Shown here in pieces: positions 21,292 through 28,918 of a stretch of DNA of 64,000 nucleotides. The translations under genes and the position numbers were made by a program. Origin of the DNA: Brenneria bubanii (GTDB lineage: Bacteria; Pseudomonadota; Gammaproteobacteria; Enterobacterales; Enterobacteriaceae); assembly GCF_022378355.1 (NCBI RefSeq), contig NZ_JAKMAJ010000006.1, positions 203,213 to 267,212 on the forward strand. Reading direction: 5' to 3'. The notes under the pieces were generated by a model that was given only the letters and a program-made list of their open reading frames with translations, ran no database searches and was not told where the DNA came from. How positions within the stretch are numbered: position 1 is the stretch's first letter; the number at the start of each line of letters is the position of its first letter.

Positions 21292-22730
21292 GACGTCTCC
21301 CCGGCGGTATCACGCTCTTCGGCCATAAGCGCCTGCAGCAACGTATTGATCACCAGCGTTTGCCGGGCGCGCGTCACCGCCACATACAGCAAATTGGTTT
21401 CATCCGTGCGCTCGCACTCCGCCATCAACGGATTGGTGATATCGGCAAAATCCTCATCCAGCACCACCACCGGCCACTCCAGCCCCTTGCTGCGATGTGC
21501 CGTTGAAACGGTGACCTGTGCCTGATTTTCATTCGTCACCGCATGCTCACGCATCACCTGTAGCTTTTGTGGCAGGGGGAAATATCGATCAAGCAACCGC
21601 AATGCCTGATTCATGTCGGCATCTTTGGTGGCTCTGGCCACGGCTTCAAACTCGTCAAAATTGCGATATTCCCGCGCCAGCTGTGGCGATTGCATGCGTT
21701 CCGGCATATCGGCCGAGAACCAGTACAAATCTTCCATTTCCTCCGTTTTGTAGCCGGCGATGCCGCCCACCCAATACACTTTATTCCCTGCCAGACTGGC
21801 CTGCAGCGCCGCGCCGATGACACCAGCAACGGTCCGGCTCAATATGGCGACATGCCCCTGCTCAGCGTCTTTGGGCAGATGTGCCACGACGTTATCACTG
21901 CCCCCGTTACCCACCACGGCCAGCGTTTCCCCCTGGCGGGCCAGCAGCATATTCGCCACGCCGGCCACCGCCGGGCCAAACCGAAAACTGTGGGTCAGGC
22001 AAAGTTGATCCGCATCAGCCAGTTGCGGCGCATCGAGCGCATTTTCGGCGCCGCGAAACCGGTAAATCTGTTGATGACGATCGCCGACCAGCACCACGTT
22101 GCAGCGCTGTGTCAGTACCAGCGACTGCGTCACCGGGTTTGCATCCTGCCCTTCATCGAACAACACGGTATGCCAGCGCGTCGAGAAGTCGGGTCGCGAG
22201 AGCTGGTACAGCTTAAGATAGACGTCATGGGTGACAGGAAAATGTCCATCTGGTCGGGCAGACTCGTGCCAGAGCCGCTGTGCCGCCGCTAATATCTTTC
22301 CGTCGGACAATCCACTGCGTGCCTCGTCGCTCGGTAAGTGTTGATGCCCAAACCCGGTATCGCCACTACAGAGGAAGGCATTGAATGTGATGATAGCCGC
22401 TCGTGCCAGCGGCCAGTGGCGGGTATTGAGCTGTCGGGCAACATCAGTGATACGCAGATTCCCGGTCAGCCGGTGTTGGTAGTGACAGCCAAAATTGGGC
22501 CAGGCCAATTGATGCGATGTTTTGCATTCCACGTTGAACGGGAATTTTTGCTCGGCTTCATCCCTGACCGCGCGGTTATAGGCGAGATAGAGCATCCTGC
22601 TTTCAGGGTTGGCCAACGCGAAACGCACCAGGGTCGAGGTTTTGCCTGTGCCGGCAAAGGCCCTGACCACCAGGCGGTGTCCGGACCAGCCGATGACGGC
22701 GGCCTGTTCAGGCGTATCAGAATAGGACAT
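21285..22730 (-). CDS. UvrD/FBH1-like superfamily 1 DNA helicase
   Basis: A 481-residue SF1 helicase, shorter than UvrD (720). Walker A is AFAGTGKTST with Lys30. Motif II is LFDEGQDANP, close to the DEAQDxNP of FBH1-type helicases. Motif III is GDRHQQIYRFRGA, motif V is STAHRSKGLEW and motif VI is LLYVAVTRA. A GTG at 22739 is possible, but ATG 22730 has GGAG 8 nt upstream. It overlaps the relaxase-homologue gene, which suggests a joint role in DNA processing or in removing RecA filaments during transfer. The exact role is inference. Confidence 0.88.
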   Translation of the reverse strand: MSYSDTPEQAAVIGWSGHRLVVRAFAGTGKTSTLVRFALANPESRMLYLAYNRAVRDEAEQKFPFNVECKTSHQLAWPNFGCHYQHRLTGNLRITDVARQLNTRHWPLARAAIITFNAFLCSGDTGFGHQHLPSDEARSGLSDGKILAAAQRLWHESARPDGHFPVTHDVYLKLYQLSRPDFSTRWHTVLFDEGQDANPVTQSLVLTQRCNVVLVGDRHQQIYRFRGAENALDAPQLADADQLCLTHSFRFGPAVAGVANMLLARQGETLAVVGNGGSDNVVAHLPKDAEQGHVAILSRTVAGVIGAALQASLAGNKVYWVGGIAGYKTEEMEDLYWFSADMPERMQSPQLAREYRNFDEFEAVARATKDADMNQALRLLDRYFPLPQKLQVMREHAVTNENQAQVTVSTAHRSKGLEWPVVVLDEDFADITNPLMAECERTDETNLLYVAVTRARQTLVINTLLQALMAEERDTAGETSC

Positions 22731-22911
22731 CAGCAGCACTCCGTAAAATCATGACGGGCGTTATGCTGCGTGGGTCGTTACGACGTTCGCCACAGAAAAA
22801 CCTTTTCCCGGAAAGAAAAGATTATTTTCAGGCAGGCTTAATGCTACGACAGCGCCTGACCGAAAACACCGCTGAACTGTCTGATAAAGCAGACGAAATC
22901 ATACGGTCTAA

Positions 22912-22939
22912 AATAAAAAAAAACCGGCCAACAGGCCGG
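22912..22939 (-). terminator. Terminator at the end of the accessory operon
   Basis: CCGGCC (22924-22929), loop AACA, GGCCGG (22934-22939), followed on the minus strand by a long U-run (plus-strand AAAATAAAAAAAAA). It sits 27 nt after the stop of the 22967-23650 gene and closes the leftward 28.8-22.9 kb operon. The 22731-22911 stretch beside it holds nothing else I can identify. Confidence 0.88.
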
Positions 22940-22966
22940 CACAAAGATAGCGTTTATTGCCCTGAG

Positions 22967-23650
22967 TCAGGCAATACTTTCCCGTCTTGACGGTAACCGA
23001 TGTGTCCAGTTCCCCAGATAATGTCCGGGCGTGTAGAGGATCCGACGACGCTCATCGTTAAGGCTGTTCCCAATCACGACTTCACCCGCTACGCCGCAAA
23101 GCGACAACTGTATGTAGGCCATTCCAGCCGCCAGTGGATCAACATCCGTCGCGGAAACCCACAGGTGACGGTGCGAAGCGTAACCTGCCTGGTTAAGAAC
23201 ATCGGCATAGGCCAATACCATGCAACCCGCTCCGCATGCAGGCTCGCTGAGCGTGATAAAGGGACGCTGCTTAAACACCTTATTCACATCGCCCAGCTGT
23301 ATTTTTGCCATCATGAGTGAAATTTCCCACGGCGTAAAAAACTGGCCGCGGTATTTGTCGCCCAGCTCCAGTTGCATAAATACCCGGCCGAGGAAGTCAC
23401 AGAATCCGGCCTGCAGCCCATTAACCACATGGGCAAGCAGCTGCGCCAGACGACCCACATCCGTTTTTTCATAGCCACTGATTATTCGCATATATTTGTC
23501 CTCTCGCTTTTGGCTGAAGCAAAGCCGGTTCTCCAGCGCGATCACGCTGCAGCTGACAAAATCTTCGAATACCTTGTGGCGCTTATGGTATCGCGCAGTC
23601 TGGTTAAAAAGAGAAACAAAAGCCTTTTCATGGTTAATAACGCCGTTCAT
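22967..23650 (-). CDS. N6-adenine methylase-like protein without the NPPY motif
   Basis: A 227-residue protein resembling type I restriction M subunits. It has the GQFFTPWEIS motif and the SAM-binding motif LSEPACGAGCMVLAY, followed by ATDVDPLAAGMAYIQLSLCG. The region where motif IV (N/D-PP-Y/F) should stand reads VVIGNSLNDERRRILYTPGHYLGNW and has no NPPY, so base methylation is doubtful. I recall similar short proteins in other ICEs and plasmids. ATG 23707 is upstream in frame, but 23650 (MNGVINHEKAF) has GGAGAG close by and a shared-type leader. It is the last gene of the accessory operon. Confidence 0.75.
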   Translation of the reverse strand: MNGVINHEKAFVSLFNQTARYHKRHKVFEDFVSCSVIALENRLCFSQKREDKYMRIISGYEKTDVGRLAQLLAHVVNGLQAGFCDFLGRVFMQLELGDKYRGQFFTPWEISLMMAKIQLGDVNKVFKQRPFITLSEPACGAGCMVLAYADVLNQAGYASHRHLWVSATDVDPLAAGMAYIQLSLCGVAGEVVIGNSLNDERRRILYTPGHYLGNWTHRLPSRRESIA

Positions 23651-23711
23651 ACGTGCTCTCCACAAAAAAGGGAACACGTATCCCGTCAGGGAAACAATGT
23701 TCCCCAACGGG
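23651..23711 (-). promoter_or_regulatory. Switch-like RNA leader, gene at 22967-23650
   Basis: Segments on the plus strand: C ACGTGCTC (23651-23658) touching the ATG, B GAACACGT within 23670-23679, A TGTTCCC (23698-23704), outer arms CCCGT (23682-23686) and ACGGG (23707-23711). B can pair with C over 8 bp (one G-U) next to the SD, or with A over 7 bp. Confidence 0.6.
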
Positions 23712-23769
23712 TAAAAAGGCCACCGTTATCAGCTGTGGCCACAGGTTAATTTAAACGCAAAGACGGCGG

Positions 23770-24684
23770 TTAACTGGCAGTTGCATTTGACGAAAGCGGC
23801 ACTGAATCCTTGTCTGCGTAGGTCAGGTACACAACCTCACCCTCAGGCTCTATTCGTCCACCATCGACATGTTCGCCACGGTCGTAACAGTCATAACCAC
23901 TGCGTTCCGCATCCGGCATAAACCAGGCATGCTCGACCTGGCAACTGAACTGCTCTGATAATACCCCGATAACTTCGCCCGCCGGCGGATACCACGGAGA
24001 GTCGAAATGCACCGTTAACGTGTTGATACCGTCACGAACGCAACCAACGTTATGCCCACATGGCCATTCAACCCCGTACTGGCGGCCGTAAAGCCCGGGC
24101 GTTGTCGGCACGTCCCGCAACAGATCCCCTGAACCATTCAGTTCAGTGGCCAAACGTGTCGGTATCAGCATCAGCATATCGCACGGGGCGGTATACTCAG
24201 GCATCATGCCCAGACGTTCCCAGCAATTGCCGGCATCAATGACGGGGCTGACGCCGACGATGCCAAACCAGTCCGCATACTGACGGGTGAGCACATCCGC
24301 AATACGATCCTGCGCCACGGCCGGGATATTTTCCCACTTCACCGCATCGATGCCTGACTGTCGGTAAAGACGTTCAATCAGTCGAATGTTTTCAGTCGTT
24401 AACGGCACATCCGCTTTCAGCAACCCGAACCATTGTTCAAAGGCCAGATTCTGCGGTGAGGCCACGCCAGGATGCGCCAGTAATCCTGGATAGGGTACAT
24501 AGATACCGTGCTTTACCGTCGCCGGCTTCAATATTCCGGCGCAACCTGCCAAAAACAGGCGGCAGCTCTGCAAAATGGCATGACGATAATCAGGCACCAC
24601 ATGCCCATTGGCCCATTTTTGCACCTCATCCACAAACACGGATTGGCCAGTGATAATCAAACGATTGTTGCACCAGTTCGACAT
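23770..24684 (-). CDS. YubB ferredoxin-like domain protein (DUF1281/Api92 type)
   Basis: A 304-residue protein starting MSNWCNNRLIITGQ, the hallmark of the DUF1281/YubB family found on plasmids, ICEs and phages. The C-terminal part FDSPWYPPAGEVIGVLSEQF and the tail with a tyrosine and acidic pattern (GYDCYDRGEHVDGG) complete the ferredoxin-like domain. Molecular function is unknown; such proteins travel with anti-restriction and replication accessory genes. ATG 24684 has GAGGAG upstream and lies behind a hairpin leader. The gene is followed by the leader of the methylase-like gene. Confidence 0.85.
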   Translation of the reverse strand: MSNWCNNRLIITGQSVFVDEVQKWANGHVVPDYRHAILQSCRLFLAGCAGILKPATVKHGIYVPYPGLLAHPGVASPQNLAFEQWFGLLKADVPLTTENIRLIERLYRQSGIDAVKWENIPAVAQDRIADVLTRQYADWFGIVGVSPVIDAGNCWERLGMMPEYTAPCDMLMLIPTRLATELNGSGDLLRDVPTTPGLYGRQYGVEWPCGHNVGCVRDGINTLTVHFDSPWYPPAGEVIGVLSEQFSCQVEHAWFMPDAERSGYDCYDRGEHVDGGRIEPEGEVVYLTYADKDSVPLSSNATAS

Positions 24685-24754
24685 GGTCGTTCTCCTCTTA
24701 TTTACAAGAAAAAGAGGGAGTTTCCCCCATAGGGGGAATGTCTCCCCCTATGGG
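24685..24754 (-). promoter_or_regulatory. Hairpin leader, DUF1281 gene
   Basis: A perfect 12-bp stem (CCCATAGGGGGA 24726-24737 with TCCCCCTATGGG 24743-24754) without a U-tract stands 41 nt before the ATG. The following CTCCCTC can pair with the GAGGAG ribosome-binding site. The three-segment pattern seen in the other leaders is weaker here. Confidence 0.5.
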
Positions 24755-24801
24755 TCAGGTGTTAAATCATGACAGTCAGGCTGATTACGCCTTCCTCTCT
24801 G

Positions 24802-25077
24802 TTAGCTGTATTCTTCTTCCGCCTCCAGGATAACCTTCAACTCGTCGGCTTCACGGATATACGGTGATAGTGGCTGATAGTCAGTGGAATCAATGCGTTC
24901 AAGGTGGTACTTGTCCACCAGGGTGTTGATCGCCTCAAATGGCCGTATCCCAGCCTCCTCTAAAGCAATAACGCAATCATCTTCACACAGCTCGGTATCG
25001 TTTAACGTCAGGCCAAAGTAGTTGGCCAGAAGCATGCCGGCAGTAGATTGCCAGATTTGTTGTTCATGATTCATCAT
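24802..25077 (-). CDS. Small acidic accessory protein, unknown
   Basis: A 91-residue acidic protein (MMNHEQQIWQSTAGMLLANYFGLTLNDTELCEDDCV, tail LKVILEAEEEYS). I do not recognise the family. GAGGGG precedes two adjacent ATGs (25077 and 25074). Only 10 nt separate it from the stop of the ArdC-like gene, so it is translationally coupled. It is the only gene in the operon without its own hairpin leader. Its acidic, DNA-mimic-like composition next to an antirestriction gene is suggestive but not proof of function. Confidence 0.65.
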   Translation of the reverse strand: MMNHEQQIWQSTAGMLLANYFGLTLNDTELCEDDCVIALEEAGIRPFEAINTLVDKYHLERIDSTDYQPLSPYIREADELKVILEAEEEYS

Positions 25078-25087
25078 GATGCCCCTC

Positions 25088-26098
25088 TCATGCCGCCACC
25101 GCGGATTCAGTCGTCCCCATTTCTGCTTCAGCCAGAGGCGTTAACAGAAACTCGGATGCCTCCCTTGCCTGTTTGCTGGCACGAAAAATCGCACGTTTAT
25201 CCTCATGCAGCACCTTAAGCCAGGACTCAAGGTAACTGTCGTGCTGGACATGACCGAAGAGCCCCAACTGCGCACATAAAAAAGCGCTGCCCAGCTCGGC
25301 CACCAGTTCTTCAAACGCATAAAGCGGATCGCCGAACCGGCGCGAAGTTAAGGTGATCCCCTCACGATTAAGCCGTTTGGCATGACCGGTACAGTGTACC
25401 AGTTCATGCAGCAACGTTGACCAGTAGTCCGCCTCGGTTCGAAACTGCCGAACCTGCGGCAAAACAATCTGGTCGCGGCCCGGTGAGTAAAACGCCTTGT
25501 CCTGGTAAATCCGGTCAAATTGAACGCCACAGGCTTCAACCATCGTATTAACCTGTTCCTGAACTTTCCCATCAACCCGCGTGACATCCTGTTCCGGAGC
25601 ATCTGCCGGCGGTTCGCCGACAACGCAATCCGGGAGGTCATCACACTGGGCGACGTTAAACAGATACAGGGGTTTCAGCATGGGTATTCGCATTTTCAGC
25701 GGGTTCCCGTCGTCGTCCAGTTGCGGCTTACCGTCGGCATCTTCCACCTGTTTATCCCAGGGTTTGAATACCACGGCCAGTGTCGCGCTCTCGCCTGCGC
25801 GCACATGGCCACCGACGGCTTGCGCCTGTTTGTAGGTTAACCAGCGATTAGCCTCATAGCCCTTCTCAGCAGCAGCTATCCATAACAGCAATACATTGAC
25901 GCCGCTGTAGAGATAACCGGTCGTGCCGTTACACGGCATGGCGGCATGCGAAGAAATACGGCGCTGATTGGTTCGCCATGGCTTACGCCAGGGCAAGGTT
26001 CCATTCTCTATGGCCACAATGATTTTGTCCGTCACCTGCTGATACAGATCCGGACGGTCGCCACGAGATTGAGTGAACTGACGTGATGTTTTTTTCAT
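25088..26098 (-). CDS. ardC: ArdC-like antirestriction protein with zincin-like domain
   Basis: A 336-residue protein with the ArdC layout. The N-terminal ssDNA-binding domain (DUF1738; RPDLYQQVTDKIIVAIENGT, WRKPW) covers about residues 15-150. The C-terminal metallopeptidase-like domain has HELVH (His231, Glu232, His235), followed by FEELVAELGSAFLC, which provides the third ligand. ArdC on plasmid pSa protects incoming single-stranded DNA from restriction. ATG 26179 is upstream in frame, but MKKTSRQF at 26098 has GAGGAG before it and the family start. It is cotranscribed with the other accessory genes. Confidence 0.88.
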   Translation of the reverse strand: MKKTSRQFTQSRGDRPDLYQQVTDKIIVAIENGTLPWRKPWRTNQRRISSHAAMPCNGTTGYLYSGVNVLLLWIAAAEKGYEANRWLTYKQAQAVGGHVRAGESATLAVVFKPWDKQVEDADGKPQLDDDGNPLKMRIPMLKPLYLFNVAQCDDLPDCVVGEPPADAPEQDVTRVDGKVQEQVNTMVEACGVQFDRIYQDKAFYSPGRDQIVLPQVRQFRTEADYWSTLLHELVHCTGHAKRLNREGITLTSRRFGDPLYAFEELVAELGSAFLCAQLGLFGHVQHDSYLESWLKVLHEDKRAIFRASKQAREASEFLLTPLAEAEMGTTESAVAA

Positions 26099-26160
26099 GG
26101 AGTGCTCCTCATAAAAAAAGGCGCATTCCTCCCCAGGTGGCGAAGAATACGCCCTGGGGG
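26099..26160 (-). promoter_or_regulatory. Switch-like RNA leader, ardC-like gene
   Basis: Outer arms CCCCAGG (26131-26137) and CCTGGGG (26153-26159). On the minus strand B (AGGAATGCGCC) pairs over about 12 positions, including G-U pairs, with A (GGGCGTATTCTT) inside the arms. It also pairs with C (GCACTCC, next to the ATG) with one mismatch. The SD GAGGAG lies between B and C. Confidence 0.6.
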
Positions 26161-26172
26161 ACAGAAAAAGGG

Positions 26173-26775
26173 TTAGCAAGCGGGGTAACGTATCGCCCCT
26201 AGCGCGTTGACCGAGTCAATGCGTTGTTTCAGTAACCTGAAAGCGGCCTGGAACTCTTCCCGATCGCGCGGTTTAGCCCGTTTGCAAGCGGTGTAGCAAG
26301 CCGTTCCCAGCAAGTTGATGGCGCTGTTACGCCAGCGTTTCAGTTCCGATTTACCGACACATGCCGGATAATGGACGTTAGCCTGTTGCAACAGACGCGC
26401 CGCCATTCGACGGTAATCAGCAACGCATACCCACTCAACAGGAGCAACATGAATGATGAGTTCCTCTTTGAGTAAATGTATTCGTAACTGTTTGCCTTCA
26501 GACAGTATTCGTTCAGCAGCCTTTGCATCCAGTTTGAGGTGCTCGCAAAAATCATCACCACCGGCAAATTCACAGGCAGTATCGTACCAGTCCTCATCCT
26601 TTTCAGGATTGCAGCCATCCGCATAAACCAGATACTTGATATGACCATCTTTTCGCCACGCTCCCTCCGCCGACATCAGGTAAATCCCCTGATCCTTGAC
26701 CAGCAACAACTCACACTGGTTAGCCAAAGTTTCCTCGACGACCGGACGCAATTCCGCAGGGTTAAAATGCAACAT
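26173..26775 (-). CDS. DUF3085-like accessory protein
   Basis: A 200-residue protein. Residues 1-60 (MLHFNPAELRPVVEETLANQ, LLVKDQGIYLMS) resemble DUF3085, a domain of unknown function on conjugative elements. The rest (HIKYLVYADGCNPEKDEDWYDTACEFAGGDDFCEHL) fits the same family, and the C-terminal 80 residues are basic with several cysteines. I chose ATG 26775 over 26790 because AAGGAGA is 7 nt upstream. It overlaps no neighbour and is preceded by a hairpin leader. Confidence 0.75.
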   Translation of the reverse strand: MLHFNPAELRPVVEETLANQCELLLVKDQGIYLMSAEGAWRKDGHIKYLVYADGCNPEKDEDWYDTACEFAGGDDFCEHLKLDAKAAERILSEGKQLRIHLLKEELIIHVAPVEWVCVADYRRMAARLLQQANVHYPACVGKSELKRWRNSAINLLGTACYTACKRAKPRDREEFQAAFRLLKQRIDSVNALGAIRYPAC

Positions 26776-26830
26776 GTTTGTCTCCTTCAATAACGGAGGG
26801 AGCTTCCCGGGAAGGAAAGCTCCCTCCGGG
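26776..26830 (-). promoter_or_regulatory. Hairpin leader, DUF3085-like gene
   Basis: An inverted repeat of 13 nt (26795-26807 with 26814-26827, core GGAGGGAGCTT) lies 20 nt upstream of the ATG. It corresponds to the A-B pairing of the other leaders. The B-C pairing is limited here to a few bases around GGAG. Confidence 0.5.
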
Positions 26831-26880
26831 GATTAACGCCTTAAAGGCGCAGGGGTGTTTAGCTCAAAGCCGTAAAGTCA

Positions 26881-27513
26881 TCAGTATTCGTAAAAACTTT
26901 CCGCTTTTAGTTGATACAAACGATGTTCGGTTTCAGTCAGGATCCGCCAATCGTCTTTATTCAGAGAACGCTTCGGATCGGACAGAAAAGTAAGTAAAAG
27001 CTCGTCTACAGAGCCCGCCATCACTGTCACGGAAGACGGTGAAAGCGGAGCCGATAACACAGGCCAGCCCAGATTCCGGTTCAGCCAACGTAACGGCATA
27101 GACCAACTGGCTTCGCCGGCAGAGGAATGCACCCGAAAATTATTTCGGCAGAGACTGTGCAACAGCACCATGACAAGCCGACTAAAAAAATCATAGGGTT
27201 GATGCTGCGGGGTAAATTCCTGAACGCAAAGTGTGTTGTTGCTACGTATACGTTCGACAGTAATGACATCCGGTCGGTGTTCAGCATCAGTTTCGCCTGA
27301 AAAGACCAGAACGCCAGCGTCAGGGAACAGACCAGAGGCATCAGTCAGTGCCCTGTGCTGCCCATCATACGGACGCAAAACAGAGGGTAATTTCCAAAAT
27401 GTGTCCGTCACTGCCAGCACAAAATTTTGCCAATCGTGAGGGGCAACAGTATTCACCTGCTCAATGGTGTAAGTGATGGGTTCAACCGTGGGGTTGAAAG
27501 ATAACGCGCTCAT
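26881..27513 (-). CDS. Accessory operon protein, unknown
   Basis: A 210-residue soluble protein (MSALSFNPTVEPITYTIEQVNTVAPHDW) that I do not recognise. It has no evident signal peptide or membrane segment. GGAGG lies upstream of ATG 27513. The leader before it is the clearest of the set. It sits in the middle of the leftward accessory operon between two other unknowns, so a role in ICE establishment rather than transfer machinery is plausible but unproven. Confidence 0.7.
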   Translation of the reverse strand: MSALSFNPTVEPITYTIEQVNTVAPHDWQNFVLAVTDTFWKLPSVLRPYDGQHRALTDASGLFPDAGVLVFSGETDAEHRPDVITVERIRSNNTLCVQEFTPQHQPYDFFSRLVMVLLHSLCRNNFRVHSSAGEASWSMPLRWLNRNLGWPVLSAPLSPSSVTVMAGSVDELLLTFLSDPKRSLNKDDWRILTETEHRLYQLKAESFYEY

Positions 27514-27580
27514 GAATAAATCCTCCAGGAAGAAATGAAGGGGGATTTATCCCCCGGACGGGAATAAATCCCCGTCAGGG
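27514..27580 (-). promoter_or_regulatory. Switch-like RNA leader, gene at 26881-27513 (clearest example)
   Basis: Plus-strand segments: C GAATAAATCC (27514-27523) directly before the ATG, B GGATTTATCC (27543-27552) and A GGAATAAATCCCC (27561-27573). B pairs with C over 10 bp (one G-U), burying the region next to the GGAGG. Extended B pairs with A over 12 of 13 positions. The two pairings are mutually exclusive. Confidence 0.7.
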
Positions 27581-27606
27581 TCAGTCGTTACAGAAAACCA
27601 AACGCT

Positions 27607-27957
27607 TTAATGGTAACGATAACGAAGTGAAGCAAGATGTTCGGCCAGAATCATTGCCGCCGCCATTGCCTCCCTTTGAGTACGAAACACCACTGAAGCC
27701 GTTCCTGCTGTCAATGGCCGGATAGAAAAACGGTACTTCCCGGCATGGAATCCAGAACGAGAGATGATTGACGCCCCCCAACCACCAGATGGCAGTGGGA
27801 AAGCTCTGGCCCTAAAGCTCAGATCGCCCATAGCGGTATGTTTCCACTCCCCTTCAATTACGCCTTCCAGTGCCGGGTTTATTCGGCACCAGAGCGAACG
27901 CAATTTTTCGGTGACGCGAAAAGTTGGGCGTAAGTAACGCAGTGAAAAGGTATGCAT
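27607..27957 (-). CDS. Accessory operon protein, unknown
   Basis: A 116-residue basic protein (MHTFSLRYLRPTFRVTEKLRSLWCRI; tail EHLASLRYRYH). It is not recognised. AGGAG precedes ATG 27957 and a switch-like leader lies directly upstream. The C-terminal LRYRYH resembles the LRYRF end of the broken gene at 28622-28806, and their leaders share GGTGTTTCTCC, so the two may derive from one duplicated unit. Confidence 0.65.
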   Translation of the reverse strand: MHTFSLRYLRPTFRVTEKLRSLWCRINPALEGVIEGEWKHTAMGDLSFRARAFPLPSGGWGASIISRSGFHAGKYRFSIRPLTAGTASVVFRTQREAMAAAMILAEHLASLRYRYH

Positions 27958-28017
27958 GGTGTTTCTCCTGTAAAAACGGGAAACACCCGTCCCATCGGGA
28001 AGGTATTTCCCGATGGG
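27958..28017 (-). promoter_or_regulatory. Switch-like RNA leader, gene at 27607-27957
   Basis: Plus-strand C GGTGTTTC (27958-27965), B GAAACACC (27980-27987), A GGTATTTCCC (28002-28011). B-C is a perfect 8-bp pairing adjacent to the AGGAG. B-A is 10 bp with one G-U. Outer arms CCCATCGGGAA and TTCCCGATGGG form a long alternative hairpin. Confidence 0.7.
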
Positions 28018-28159
28018 TAAGCCAACTGCAAAGCAGACTGGCCTCTAGGTAAAATGACAGAAGCTCCCTCACAGGGAGTCCCCTGCCGGGTGAATAAAAA
28101 CACACGCTATGCCGCCGAACCTGCGCGGTGGCATAGCCGCAACATCGTTATTCTCAGAC

Positions 28160-28540
28160 TCAGAAACCGAGCGCCGCAATGGCTTCGTCGCCCTCGCCGT
28201 TAATTTTGCCGTTGGACAAGCCCCATGCCCACGCCTCTGCGTGAACTTCGTTACCCAGACGGTGCAGGTTGCTCAACACTTCCCGACCGCTCTCAGAAAG
28301 TTCCGGCAGGACATCCCGCTTCAGGTAATACAGGAAGAAACCGAAAGTTTCGCCGACGCTGATAACAGTATTTTCCAGATCGGTCAGCTCATGAGGTGCT
28401 TCCCGTTCCTGACGAAGTCCGAGCCGACGACAGGCTCTTGCGGTATACAGCTCGCCTTCAATCGCGCAAAGGTAGAAAAGCACATCCAGGGACGTTTTCA
28501 GGTCAAAAACATTAGTACGGAAGTTAATTGGGGTATTCAT
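28160..28540 (-). CDS. Accessory operon protein, unknown, helical
   Basis: A 126-residue, probably all-helical protein (MNTPINFRTNVFDLKTSLDVLFYLCAIEGELY; LTDLENTVISVGETFGFFLYYL). I do not recognise the family. No membrane segment is clear. AGAGG lies upstream of ATG 28540 with a switch-like leader. It stands near the promoter-proximal end of the accessory operon. Confidence 0.68.
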   Translation of the reverse strand: MNTPINFRTNVFDLKTSLDVLFYLCAIEGELYTARACRRLGLRQEREAPHELTDLENTVISVGETFGFFLYYLKRDVLPELSESGREVLSNLHRLGNEVHAEAWAWGLSNGKINGEGDEAIAALGF

Positions 28541-28598
28541 CGGTAAATCCTCTTTAAAGCGGGATTTACCCCCTGAACGGAAGTAAATCCCGTCAGGG
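28541..28598 (-). promoter_or_regulatory. Switch-like RNA leader, gene at 28160-28540
   Basis: Plus-strand C GGTAAATCC (28542-28550), B GGATTTACC (28562-28570), A GTAAATCCCG (28583-28592). B-C is a perfect 9-bp pairing 1 nt from the ATG. B-A is a perfect 10-bp pairing. Outer arms CCCTGA and TCAGGG flank A. Confidence 0.7.
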
Positions 28599-28621
28599 TA
28601 TTAGTGAGTAAAATGACCGTT

Positions 28622-28806
28622 TTAAAAGCGATAACGCAGTCTGGCAGATAACATGCGCACGAGCGGCAAAATTACCTGCTTCATTGACGTACCAGCGACT
28701 AAAGCGCGGCGGGCGTCATACGAAGTGATATTCGCTGGACGGTCGATTTGACACGTTGCAGGGTTGAGAACAAATCAGAAACAACTGAATACGTAAAAGC
28801 CGGCAT
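28622..28806 (-). pseudogene. Frameshifted small accessory gene
   Basis: ATG 28806 has GGAG and a switch-like leader. Its frame begins MPAFTYSVVSDLFS and stops early. A second frame then reads VLNPATCQIDRPANITSYDA and on to ARRALVAGTSMKQVILPL, with the end RMLSARLRYRF and stop at 28622. Joining the two needs a single-base shift near codons 11-17. The LRYRF end resembles that of the 27607-27957 protein. A 35-residue product of the first frame is the alternative. I favour a recently broken gene of about 60 residues. Confidence 0.55.
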
Positions 28807-28864
28807 GGTGTTTCTCCAATAAAGAAGGGAAACACTTGCCCAGGGGGAAGGTATTCCCCGGGGG
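28807..28864 (-). promoter_or_regulatory. Switch-like RNA leader, broken gene
   Basis: Plus-strand C GGTGTTTC (28807-28814), B GAAACACT (28829-28836), A GGTATTCCCC (28850-28859). B-C pairs over 7-8 bp and A-B over about 9 positions with G-U pairs. The leader is intact although its gene is frameshifted. Confidence 0.6.
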
Positions 28865-28918
28865 ACTGGATTGTGACAACCACAATCACATCAATTTCGT
28901 GCATAGAGTCTGAAACTA

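Noticed and set aside
22751-22990. 79-codon plus-strand frame between the helicase and methylase-like genes
   Set aside because: It runs across the clear terminator of the minus-strand operon and into the methylase-like gene.
23651-28864. GC-rich hairpins between accessory genes as ordinary rho-independent terminators or a CRISPR-like array
   Set aside because: They lack U-tracts, sequences differ while complementarity is kept, and spacing follows gene lengths. There are no identical repeats with unique spacers.
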